Assembly: GCA_003667245.1 (NCBI GenBank)
Contig: RCNN01000311.1
Coordinates: 1 to 32,900, forward strand
Length of the DNA stretch: 32,900 bases
DNA from: Heterostelium multicystogenum
Lineage: Eukaryota; Evosea; Eumycetozoa; Acytosteliales; Acytosteliaceae
Direction of reading: 5' to 3'
A model generated the notes under the pieces. The model had not been told where the DNA came from. It saw nothing but the letters and a program-made list of their open reading frames with translations, and ran no database searches. The position numbers were made by a program, and so were the translations under genes. Of the stretch, positions 20,095 to 30,651 are shown piece after piece (within the stretch, counting starts at the first letter, position 1; every line of letters begins with the position of its first letter).

Positions 20095-23000
20095 TTATTT
20101 AATATATAGATAAATAGATAATAATTAAAAAATATTAAATTTACTTTATTTAAATATTTTAATTTAAATATTATTTTCTTTAAAAAACAAAAAATAATTT
20201 ATATGTAGAGCTGTGGAGGGTCAATACTCAAATATAAAAGTAGGATGTGTTAGATCCTATCAATCCTTTTTATCAACTTCTTAAAAGTAATTCTAGTAAT
20301 AATACCCTCTTAACATTATTTATAACATCTGTAATATGTATGTACCAACCTTGGCTATTAATTATTAAAATATAATTATTGTTGGTTGTTTATTTATTTA
20401 TTTAATAAATATTTTAGAAACCATTATTGTTTATTTTTCTAAAATATTATTATTATATTGAATAGACAAGCAATAATTCATAAATTTCTTTAAATTTCTA
20501 AATTGACTAATCTTGAATTTCTTATTTTATTTTTAAAACTCGCAAACCTATGAAATTAGTATCTTGTTAAAAATTTAGTTAAAATAAATTATCATCTATA
20601 TTTATCTTTTATTTCTATTAAATTAATATTATATAAAAGATATTATTAGTTGTTAGATTTTGTATTTTTAGAAATTCAACTCTTTAAACCGCCAAGTTTC
20701 AACAGTAACAATTCACAATAATAGTAATTACATTAATAACGATAGCAATTTAGAATTAGGTTTTTTAGAGTATGACATATTAAAAGTATGTAAAATTAAT
20801 ATTATGTATTTTAATATTCTGTACTATGAACTTCTTAAGTTCATCCTTGAATATATCGAATCACATTTCTCAATTAGATATTTTATCTATCTACTTTCAT
20901 AGCCATTCTACATAGTTAAGTTCATTTTTTTTTTAATATATATTTTACACTTAACCATCTCCGACAAACAAGAAGTAGATTTATTATTATAGTTGTTATT
21001 TTTATCTTACAACTTTTAATGATAGTTATTTAAAATATCTTCTAATAACAACAACGATACATTTATAATGTATATATTTATATGTTCCCCATTTCGATTC
21101 AATATTTTCAAAACACATCCTATCACCTTTGTGAGGAACCATTGGAGTAATCAACAAGATTCTTATATTTTTAAAAAGAAAAACAAGACCACCAGAATAT
21201 TGTTTTTGCGTAATAGAAATAATTAAACATTTCTTGTTGTTACTGGATGATTTATGGGGTACATCTTCCTAGTTTAAATCACATCAATACAGTGCATGAC
21301 AAATTCGTGTGACGTGTAGTGTAGGAAAGAAGGTGTAGCATGGTAAAGTCCATCTACAGAGAGAGTATTGTCTAATGACCATTTTAGATGTTGTAGTAAT
21401 CTGGATTGAGAAATTCGAGTGTTATACACGATGTATTATCAGTTATCAAAATCTAATACAAAAAACAATAGTTTAATAATAATAATGCTTTATGTTGAAT
21501 ACCTATTTGTTTTTAAATACACACTCTATATTCTTAAGATGTAGTTGAGGTGATTTGTATTCTATTCTTTTTGGTGTTTGTTTATGTTATTACATTGTTA
21601 TGTTGTCGATCATACATTTTCCAACAACAACTACAACAAACACAAACAAGAACTCTATAGACAATGTTCAACCAACCGACATTACCAACAAACTATCCCA
21701 ACCAACCCATCAACCAACCAACCATTATGTACGATTCAAAAGAAAGGAGAATTAACAACACAATAAAACAATATATGTATATCACTTTAATCTTACCACA
21801 ATTTCACTTACACAAACCTATATTGATATTTTCATATTATTATGCTATGTTATGATTGGTGATCATTGATTGTTTGTTTGTATTTTTATGTAACACACTC
21901 AAGTTATCTATATATCATAGAAATGGAAAAACAAAATAATAATAATAATAATAATCTTGTATGAATTAGTTTTTAGAAGAGGGGTGAATGATTATGTTTA
22001 CAGGAGGAGAAGAGTGGTTGTATGTAATATTATAGTGGTGGTTGTGTACAAGTCAATCAAAATATCAAACTTGTTATATTTTACACTTATATTGGATTGT
22101 TTGATTATATCTATACAAAATACAAGCTATACATATATTACATATATCAATTTAAATAGAGAGTGTACATATAAATCAAATATATTTTTAATTTGATTTT
22201 AAAATATCAACGATCACCACTTCTATATGATGTGTTGTTGTGTCCATTTGATCCACCTTATTTTTTCCAATTAATATAATCCTCATCATCATATTAATTT
22301 AAATATAATATCCATCATCATTATCATCATCATCTTTAATTGATATTAATATCACTTCACTCGGTCACCACCATCAAAAAAACTATCAAAAGAATATCAA
22401 AAAAAAAACACATAAGAACAATAGTGGTGGTATTGAGAAGAATAATAATAATTAGAGAATATCAAACAAAGATAATAATGATATACATCCATAAATAAAT
22501 TAATTGTCTTGAAAATAGAAATAAATTTATATCCAACATCATCAAAAGTCTGGTGATTTTTAGATTTCCATTGGAAAAACACCACTATTTTTTGTGGCAT
22601 TGATAATAATCATTCTATTCAGTAGTAGTCCAAAACCAAAACATCAATATTATCTATTAAATAACCAAACAAAATCTATTACAACTATTATTTTGTTTTT
22701 ATAATATTAGAATAAAAAATATTTAATTAAATTTATACATCATAATACTAATAATAATAATAATAATAATAATCGAAACCATATCTATCCTTCCTCATCC
22801 TAATTGTACCTGAAAATAATATATTAATAATAGTTTAGTAATAATAAAACAATCAGATAACTTTCACATTATTAGCTACATTTCCATTTGAATCAAACAA
22901 TTAACAACAGAATTAAATACTCCTAATTAAATTCAGAATTATTTAATTAAACAATAATCATAATGTTTTAAATATTATTAACAGAGAGAGTGGTTTCTAT

Positions 23001-23514
23001 CTATCTTTTAATTCACATTAGTTTTATGTTGTTGTTGGTTTTTGTATAAAGGTTAGAGATTGATACATAGATTGGTAGATATATTCTCTAACTATTTTGT
23101 AGTTCCACGATAATTTCGTTTGTTGTTCAGTTTGTTGTGTTTTTTTAAATTCACTCTTTACACATTTGATGGATTGATTGGAAAAATATCAAATTATTTA
23201 CCAATCTTATCTCTAAAAATTAATATATCATAAATCAGCAAACCACATCCAAATAAAGACAAACATCCTAACAATTGTTTTTTTGTTAATTAAATTTTTC
23301 TACTTGTTCCTTATTTTCCTTACTACTTTTTTCATCTAATCCTAAATACATCCTAACCTAAACAAACCAATCAAATCAAATCCAATCAAATATAGTAATT
23401 TATATATAATTTCATTTACATTGTTATACAATATTTAATATTTATGTTATAGTTGTATAAATATAAAGAATCATAAAGATTAACAATGTCTATTATTTCT
23501 AAAAAAAAAGAGAT
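20095..23514. other. large AT-rich intergenic region
   Basis: About 3.4 kb with no supported gene. It includes an AAT run (21942-21957), an (AACC)-like stretch within 21690-21725, AAT runs near 22748-22773, CATCAT-rich DNA (22280-22335) and many homopolymers. One block at about 21290-21440 is noticeably less AT-rich but has no long frame on either strand. The last part should contain the promoter of the RGS gene. Short open stretches around 21555-21855 are simple-repeat derived. Confidence 0.5.
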
Positions 23515-24927
23515 ATGAATATAAATACTCTATCCAAAAAGAAAATAGAAAATGAAATGTATCAAAGAAATTCGAAATCAATTTTGTATGAAATCTTAAA
23601 GAACTCTAGCTTAAGGTATTTATAAATTAACAAGATGGAATTGGCAGAGATTGACGAAAGAATATTAATTTTGAACAACTAAAATAACTATAGGTCAGCA
23701 TTTAGCGATTTTTTAAAATCACAATTCTGCGTAGAGAATATGTTTGTGTTGGGAGGCCATAGAGAAATATAAGAGTAAAAGTGGTGGATCCGCTCCTGAA
23801 ATGTATACAATGGCAGAGGAGATTTATAAAAAAGTAACCATCTTTGAAAACCAATTGGAAAAGCAATAATACTAATATTATTTTTATACAAAAACTATAA
23901 TTTCAGTTTATAAAAGATAACTCTAAATATGAAATTAATATATATAGTAAACAAAAAGACCTACTAAAGGAAAAGCTGAAAAAGACATTCATTCTCCCAC
24001 AGAATATCAACAAGACAGAGACTTTTCCGAAGCGAAAAACTAAAAAAAAATATTGGGCCGATGTTATATTGCCTGCGCTGAAGAACTCCACATCCTACGG
24101 AAGTGGTTCCAACTTTTTTTCCAATATATCTTCATCGCCATCGTCGTCATCGTCATCAGCAGTGTCGTCGACATCCGGCAATAGTAATCATATTAATAGT
24201 AGTAATCATCTTAGTTTAACATCCAACAATCCAGGTAATAGTAGTTTTATATATAGTAATATCAATGGAGGCAACAGCTCCAACAATGGAAATACTTGCC
24301 AAAACAATCAACAAACGAGCACGAGCATTGTAAGTCCAAAGTTTTTTCATAGTCCCAGAGTGTCCAGGACCTCCAGCACCTCTGCCACATCGAGTACATG
24401 CTCTCCACAGCATTCACCATACACCTCACCATTTTGCTCGCCGAATCATTCACCAACATCCAACAACACAGTTGTCGCCAACGGAAAACAGTAGCACTAC
24501 CAATGGAGCCAATGGAAACAATCCCCAGGAAATTGGTGGCACCATCACATACTTCTCGACCTCATCAAGCACTGCTGCCAACGGAAGCGAAGGTGTCAAT
24601 GGCAATGGATACCATACCCATAGTTACTCGAGCAACGGTCTTTACAACGCTACTAACGGTAACAGAAAGAGTATGATCATAAATGGATCGTCATCATTCT
24701 CTGGTAGCACCGAGGAGTCAACGGCTGATCTCGAGGTCGACTTTGACGATCTTTTCAACGACGACACCATCGATGTAGACGAAGTTAGATTCGGAAGCCT
24801 AAACAGCACCTACCTATTCAACGATATACAAGAAGAATTGGAGCAGATGATGATAGAGAATTCTTTAGGTGAATTTTTAAAGTCAAAGATATATCTTGAG
24901 CGATCTCAAGGTAATTCTTTACCATAG
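23515..24927 (+). CDS. RGS-domain protein with Ser/Asn-rich insertion inside the RGS fold
   Basis: RGS domains speed GTP hydrolysis by G-alpha subunits. Exons 23515-23615, 23694-23833 and 23907-24927; introns 23616-23693 (GTATTT..TATAG) and 23834-23906 (GTAACC..TTCAG). The N-terminal helices read SILYEILKNSSLRSAFSDFL, then CVENMFCWEAIEKYKS, AEEIYKKFIKDNSKYEINIY and KQKDLLKEKLKK, the family order FxxFL..E.C.EN..FW...E.+K....IY..FI. The closing helices YLFNDIQEELEQMMIENSLG and EFLKSKIYLE (FxxAQxxI..LM..DS...FL+S.+Y) come about 260 residues later, after a Ser/Asn/Thr-rich and then acidic stretch. Frame changes: near 23743-23748 (one extra base in GTTTGTG) and near 24471. A more upstream ATG at 23486 is out of frame because of an A9 run. 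Small single-domain RGS protein of about 420 residues; G-alpha partner unknown. Confidence 0.8.
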
Positions 24928-25358
24928 ATAAATTATAATAGTAATAATAATAATAACATAACAATAAGCAATAGTTATAACAACAAGCAATAATAGGCTA
25001 TGTAACAACAACATGCGGATAGCAAAGAAACACCTAATATTAAATTATATAATTAATATTATTGTAGATTCATCAAGTTATAATAATAATAATAATCAAT
25101 TATATTATTAAATAACATTAACCTTCATATCAATATAGCATTCGATATGATTAAGATTATTTACTTACCATCAGATAGATATTAGATATTGCATATACAA
25201 GATGTAATTTATCATTGTATATAAACTTATTACTAGATTGCAATCGTTTCAAACAAACAACACCCACAAGTTCATTCTCAACTTGTTTACATTTACTTTA
25301 AATTATATTATAAATTAATTTTTGTATAAATTTAGCAAACTGTTACACCTGTATGGCT
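24928..25358. other. intergenic DNA between convergent genes
   Basis: 3' flanks of the RGS gene (+) and the unknown gene (-), so promoters are not expected. AT-rich with AAT runs (24938-24955, 25081-25096). No coding signal. Confidence 0.6.
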
Positions 25359-26670
25359 TTATAGATATTGATTGAGTGTGTTTAGTTTATTTGTATTTTT
25401 ACCGTGGGTCTTTAGATCTGTGATTTTCATTCTTTGATCCATCTTCTCATTGAATAGTTTTCGCCAGGTTTGAAAATTTGATTCCAAGTCGTCTGTTGAC
25501 TTTTTTTAATTTCAGTGGCAGTGCAATTGCAGGGTTTGGTGCCAATGTTGTGCTGCCAACACTACTGGTACTGCTGGTTCCATCTAGGTCATCTTCATGA
25601 CCGCTATCTTCATTGGTGGCAGTCTTCACCTTGATCTCTGGAATCATATATTTGTTGTTTTCTATATTTACATTAAAGTTGTTGTTTCTTCGATGTTAAC
25701 TCCATTGTTAGCATCACTTTGGATATCACTGTCAAGCGAAATAGGATTTGGTGGTGCTGGTGAAAGGAGATATGGTCCACTACTGCTGCTTGAGCTACTG
25801 CTACTAACAGTATTATTATTATGATTGTTACTAGTAAGTGTTGGTGAAAGTGATATTGGCGAGCCTGAAATTGGTGTTATGCTTGATATTGGTGTGAGGA
25901 AAAGTGGTTGTTTGTCTTTGGAGGATTGGTGAAAATCTTTCAGTCTATCTGGTAGACTTGCCATAAAATTCTCAGAGAAACTCTCTATTTCATGATTGAT
26001 ATCGTGTTGCCATTGTGCAACTCGCTTACTCAGCATATCATTATCCTCTTCTTCACAAAATGGGTATCCTTTTAGGTTGGTGTCATTTGAGTTACTGCTG
26101 CTAGAAGCAGATGGTGCAGGAGATGAAGGCGGTGACTTTTGTTGTTGCTGCTTTTGTAAACTATATATATAACTGCTGTTGTTGTCGATTGGTACTTGTT
26201 CTTTCAAGAGAAGTTTTTGATGCTTATTCTTTTGTCTATAGGCAAGCGATGGATAGAAATCGGTTTGCCAATCATTGAGTTGTTTCTCTAGACTCACTAC
26301 ATTCTTGGCACTGCCCGACCTACTTAAGGATGCCCGATTGCCTTGAGCAGATGTGGTAGATGCCAACAGATTCGTAGGTGTTGGAGACGATGCAGTCGTA
26401 GTAAGCTCATCACTTTCTTTGTCTTTATTTTTTAGTTAGAACCAACGGTAGTGTTGGTATTGGTACATCAGGTGGAGGCGGTGAGTTTAACAGATCTAGC
26501 AGACCACCTTTTGAAGCTGAATGATGCTGATGTTGAGGTATCAGAGGTTGTACTTGATGTTGTTGAGGCATTGGTTGCTGTTGTTGAGGATGATGCTCTC
26601 CATTAGTATCATCATCTTCTTCTTCATTACTATCAATAGCTACAGGGAAATGTATGAATGAATCAAACAT
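25359..26670 (-). CDS. unknown low-complexity protein with helical segments
   Basis: About 430 residues if three frame changes are bridged; no family recognised. Start ATG 26670 (MFDSFIHFPVAIDSNEEEDD), followed by a Gln/His/Pro-rich stretch and LLDLLNSPPPPDVPIP. A helical segment VVSLEKQLNDWQTDFYPSLA and another MLSKRVAQWQHDINHEIESF / SENFMASLPDRLKDF may be coiled-coil or docking helices; between them lie Ser/Asn-rich linkers. The C-terminus is best read as DDLESNFQTWRKLFNEKMDQ and ends NTLNQYL at TAA 25359-25361. Frame changes: A6 (plus-strand T's 26428-26433, one extra), TTT near 25675-25677 (one missing) and A7 (T's 25501-25507, one extra). The repeated pattern of charged helix plus W (NDWQTDF, AQWQHDI, QTWRKLF) is the only recognisable regularity. 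Cytoplasmic or nuclear location is likely since no signal or membrane segment is seen. Confidence 0.6.
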
Positions 26671-27046
26671 AATCTGACAAAAATTACATAAATAGCACAA
26701 CTTTAACCATCTGCATAATTTTTATGTCAATATTAAAATTTAATTAAACATTAATTAAAAAACAACATTGAACTTCATACAATAATGTTTTATTGGCTAA
26801 TTTTTAATTTACTTGTTTTTAAAAATTCAAGATTATCCCTAAATAACCAATTAAAAATAAATAATAACTTATCACAACTCTTGTTTAAAATCTTTTCAAT
26901 ATTTATTTATTGGCATTTTTTGATAAATTATTACTGTACCCCTACAAATTTGGATACAATTTAAATTTTTTACAATATGGTTATCTTGGCAGTTTGGTGT
27001 TTATCAATCAGATTGTAGAACAAAAGTTCAAATAACAAACTCATCT
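26671..27046. other. intergenic DNA between divergent genes
   Basis: AT-rich spacer between the start of the 25359-26670 gene (-) and the small gene starting at 27047 (+); presumably a two-sided promoter region. No coding frame or RNA gene visible. Confidence 0.5.
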
Positions 27047-27387
27047 ATGGTAGACATTTCAAATAATGGAAATGGAAGCTCTACAGATATATCATCGATG
27101 GAGGAGAGCTAAACCTAAAAAAAAAAGTACCAAAAGGACAAACAAAAAGATCTTTTTATGCAATTGGTCATTATAAAACTTTGACTACAAGATTAAAGCA
27201 AATATGTATGGAAAGAGATCAATTTTGGCATAATAAACTTCCTTGTGAACAACAAGATACTCTAGATAAGATTAAACTTGTTGAGAGACGAATTGACAAC
27301 TTAGAAATACTTAATTCTATGGGCTTTTATACTCCAACTTCTAAGGAACAGCAACAGATTGACATTATAAAGAGAACTCTAAAATAA
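27047..27387 (+). CDS. small hypothetical protein, helical and basic
   Basis: A small gene of about 113 residues. From ATG 27047 it reads MVDISNNGNGSSTDISSMEE, then, one frame away, LNLKKKVPKGQTKRSFYAIG and HYKTLTTRLKQICMERDQFW, with predicted helices DTLDKIKLVERRIDNLEIL and a C-terminal KEQQQIDIIKRTLK ending in TAA at 27385-27387. The frame change lies at about 27100-27110, where one base appears to be missing. The heptad-like Leu/Ile spacing suggests a short coiled coil. I do not recognise a family. Less AT-rich than its flanks, which supports coding. Confidence 0.55.
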
Positions 27388-27434
27388 ATAAGTTAAAGCT
27401 TGAAGAGATGTTGTATATTCACCAAAATATATAA

Positions 27435-28023
27435 AATAAAATCTTTCTAATTATAAATTTCACCAACATCCTTCATTGTACAAAATATGAAGAAATCAAA
27501 AATTTTCAACCATGTTCTAAGTTTCAAGGAACTTTAAGATGATGTTAAATATCCAAATGGTAATTTTCATCACATTTTTCCTTTGTTGATTACCAGGCCG
27601 ATTGGGAACGAGATGGATTTGAAAACTAATCCAGATATTTATTTTCACACACAACATCCCTTCAATACCGATAAAACCGTGGTACTGATTTTGATATTTT
27701 TTTAACTTTTTTACAAAATATCTATGAGAAATAAAATATAATTTTTAGTTTTTTAGTTTTTTTGTGAAATTGGAATCTGATAGATATGATCTCCACTTTC
27801 TTTTATAAAATCATAAATCAATTATTATTTTTGTAAATTAAATATATATAAGTTAAAAAATGTTTTGGGGTAATATATAGAAACTTGAAATAAGTTATAC
27901 AACAATATATTAATACCTTTTCTAATCATAAACAAAATAGGATTGTTCAAGAGAAAATCAAAGGTAACCGCTGCTGGTAGTAAGAATTATAACTCCGTCA
28001 GAGGAGGATACTGGGTTGCATAA
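27435..28023 (+). CDS. unassigned gene segments, beta-rich, multi-exon
   Basis: Several protein-like segments follow in one direction. Segment 1 (27435-27681) gives HCTKYEEIKNFQPCSKFQGT, then after one extra base near 27536-27537, DDVKYPNGNFHHIFPLLITR and NPDIYFHTQHPFNTDKTV. A GT..AG intron 27682-27748 joins, in phase, to segment 2: FFVKLESDRYDLHFL (to about 27805, perhaps further with one T removed). Segment 3 (27941-28023), after an acceptor at 27939-27940, reads LFKRKSKVTAAGSKNYNSVR then GGYWVA and TAA. The second intron's donor is unresolved (possibly GTAAAT near 27832, but phases do not fit). The 5' end is not found; it could be separate from the 27047-27387 gene or belong to it. Alternating hydrophobic residues suggest beta strands. 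No family recognised with confidence. Confidence 0.45.
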
Positions 28024-28245
28024 AAATTTTTGGATGAACCCTTTCAATAACTCTAAATTCAAATTACTATTGTAAATTTGAGTTCAAAATCAAACAGAAT
28101 TTTGTAATTATAATAATAATAATAATAATATTTTATCAAATCAAATAAACTATTCGATGATGATGAGTAAATAATAAATTATTATTATAAGATATATATG
28201 GAGAAAAACAAAAATAATAATACATTTAATATCGTTCAATGATTT
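28024..28245. other. intergenic DNA between convergent genes
   Basis: 3' spacer between the plus-strand segments ending at 28023 and the carboxypeptidase stop at 28246. It contains an AAT run (about 28110-28129). Nothing else seen. Confidence 0.5.
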
Positions 28246-30053
28246 CTATGAGTACTGATAATATTGTTGATAGATAGGTTGATAGTGATGATGTTTCGAC
28301 TCTATTTTTTCAAGTCTTCTTTTTAAGAAATAGTACTTCTTGATGAAGATTGTAAGTCCAAAGAGCAGAAGGAGAGTAACCACTCCCAAAGATCCTGTTA
28401 AAACCAAAATAATGGTAAAACTCTCTTTGGAAGAGAATTTCTCTTTTTTCGTCTGGTTGGTCTGGTGCTATGGTTCCATTTGTAGATGCTCCATTATCTT
28501 CTAACAGAACCTTTCCTAATGGTTTGGTTTCTAATTTAAGTTGAAGGAATGCTGGATTCTCTCTTTCCATAATTACATTAACATGTACTCTTCTTCCAAC
28601 TGGGACAAATAGTTGGTTGGTAATTGTTTTGAATCCAGGTGCAGAAAATGTAATATTATAGTAACCAGTATCAATGATTCGATAAAAGTCACCAAAACTT
28701 TGGGAAAGACTTGATTGGATGATTTACTCCTGAGATTTTCTATTGTGGCCCTCAATAGGTCTGCCATTGGTTTCTTTTACTGTTCCATAGAATCCCATCT
28801 TCAATGGAATTTCTAAAAAACGACAACAAAGCATCTTTGTTATCGATCCAGAATTGAGGGAACTCCGATGAATCAGGAATCTTATTATTGGAAACTTCGA
28901 TTGTAATTTCCATGTCATCAGTATTATCGTAGTTCCAATCTTGCATACCACCATTGAGAACATACCACTCAGCTCCATTTGTAATACCAGTTCTAAACTC
29001 TCGAGAATAATGCATTGTTTTGTGATTCATTGAAATAGACAAGAGCTATTTTTTTGAATGTTTTGTCATCTGGAGATGCACTGTATTCACCCATTCCAAA
29101 TAAACTGTTTCTTCTCTCATAGAAATCATATGGATAGTTTACAACCTCTGCACCACCATGCAAATTAGCACTCAAAATAAAATCTATTTTGCATTGTCCA
29201 CTTCATGATTGCCAGTGTTTCAGGTTGTAAAGGAGTCACTTCCTCTGGATAAATAGAGTATGAATTTGGGAAATTTCTATTTAAATCTATAAGAAATACA
29301 TTAATATTTCTTATTCAAAGTTAATTTTAAATATTTACCAATATTATGAAAATTTCCTCTTTGTCTTCTTTCATATCCATCAGGGTTCATGGAGGGAATG
29401 ATTGATATTTTGGTATTATCAATTAGGTTCTTAATTGCTGGATTGGTATCATAATTACTTAATAGATGGTCTATCAAGTAGATCAGTAGATGTCGACCAA
29501 CTATCTCATCACCATGCATATTTCCAATTAATTTAATTTGAGGTTTCATTTTCATCTTGGTATGGGTTTGAAGTTATATCAATACCCCAGAGCTCTCTTC
29601 CTTCGTGTGATCTACCAATGGAGAAAAGTTTGGAAATGTTTTCGATATTTAGTTTGAAGATCTACCAAAAAATTGGTTAGGTCAATGTAATTGTATTCCT
29701 TATTTACAACCACCAAACCACTCTCTGATTTTCTCTCTATGATTTGTAGGGCTTCTTTTTTATATTCCGGTAGTTTCTTTGGAGTAATGGAATTTGGAAA
29801 ACTTTCTTTCAATCTCATTTGCCATTGCATTTCCCATATAGATATCCAATTGATTTGCATCTTTTTTTCTGTGATCTACAATCATACGATGCTGATTGTC
29901 ATATATAAATTTCAATAGATTAAGATCTCCATTATGAGTGATTGTAAATAGTTGCACATTGTCCAACGATTGTAATTTTCCATTCACAAGAAAACTACCA
30001 CTTTGCCAAAAGATACAAAATATAAGAATAGAATAAATAATTAGATATTTCAT
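28246..30053 (-). CDS. M14 metallocarboxypeptidase (CPD/CPE/CPM type), membrane-anchored
   Basis: Removes C-terminal residues from peptides outside the cytosol. Start ATG 30053 with signal peptide ([16 protein letters not shown]). The M14 domain shows [17 protein letters not shown], the zinc motif [10 protein letters not shown] (HxxE), [21 protein letters not shown], the third zinc ligand in SANLHGG, and TIEVS with the catalytic Glu. A transthyretin-like domain follows ([35 protein letters not shown]), as in the CPN/E subfamily. The best C-terminal reading has a membrane helix ([20 protein letters not shown]) and a short cytosolic tail ending QYYQYS at TAG 28246-28248, so this is a type I membrane protein. 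One intron, 29287-29338. About eight frame changes: T's or A's at 29798-29801, 29639-29642, 29549-29552, 29187-29190, 29033-29035, C's 28794-28796, near 28748-28751 and 28444-28449, mostly one extra base; one missing base near 28711. Confidence 0.85.
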
Positions 30054-30431
30054 TTATAAAAAATAAGTAATAAATAAATATAAATTGCCAACAAGTTGAT
30101 TCTTAGATATTTTATACTTGCAACATAAAATATTATTTGTATTTATACCAAATTATTAATAACTTCATCATGATGAGTTCCAGGGTGTTTTTTGTGGTTA
30201 GTTGTAGCGGGTGTGTTTGGAATCTATCCTTGAAATTTAAAGATTATCGAAAAGTATTGCATTGTGTGTTGGTGTTCGCCTTAATAATAGTATTATTTAG
30301 CATCAAAAATAATTTAAACAAATACACATTTTAATTCAAACAATTTAGATAAAATTACAATAAATCTTCTTTTTATATATATTGCTTTGATTGTTTTGAT
30401 TATTTCTTATTGTTGTATTTGTTGTTGTTGT

Positions 30432-30475
<44 letters not shown>

Positions 30476-30651
30476 GCGATGCTAATGTTGTTTGCTTGGT
30501 TGATTGATTGCTTACTTGTTTTGTCTATACTATATTTATGTTTGGTTAATTATCATGTTGGGGATAGATAATCTTACTTTCGTTTAGGTTTAGAATAATA
30601 CAATATTTGTTGATGATGAATATGTTTAATATGTAGTTTGGTCGGCTAGAT
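30054..30651. other. intergenic DNA, promoter side of the carboxypeptidase gene
   Basis: Upstream of the carboxypeptidase start and downstream of the MICU-like stop. A short plus-strand open stretch (30137-30334) has no family resemblance and is not called. It contains the TTG microsatellite listed separately. Confidence 0.5.
30417..30476. repeat. (TTG)n microsatellite, CAA on the minus strand
   Basis: About 19 TTG units with one interruption (TTTG near 30430), outside any called gene. On the minus strand it would read CAA (Gln), but no coding frame extends into either neighbour. Confidence 0.9.

Noticed and set aside
21555..21855. Overlapping plus-strand frames rich in Thr/Asn/Gln/Pro
   Set aside because: All three frames are open only because of the CAACAA and AACC simple repeats.
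23620..23690. Small frame starting MELAEIDERILILNN upstream of the RGS exon
   Set aside because: It lies inside the inferred intron 23616-23693, whose removal joins SSLR to SAFSDFL exactly as RGS domains require.
24216..24459. Minus-strand frames opposite the RGS gene
   Set aside because: Antisense of the Ser/Asn-rich insertion; no support beyond being open.
30137..30334. Plus-strand frame of 65 codons with hydrophobic stretches
   Set aside because: AT-driven composition, no neighbour or motif support, and it lies in the probable carboxypeptidase promoter.
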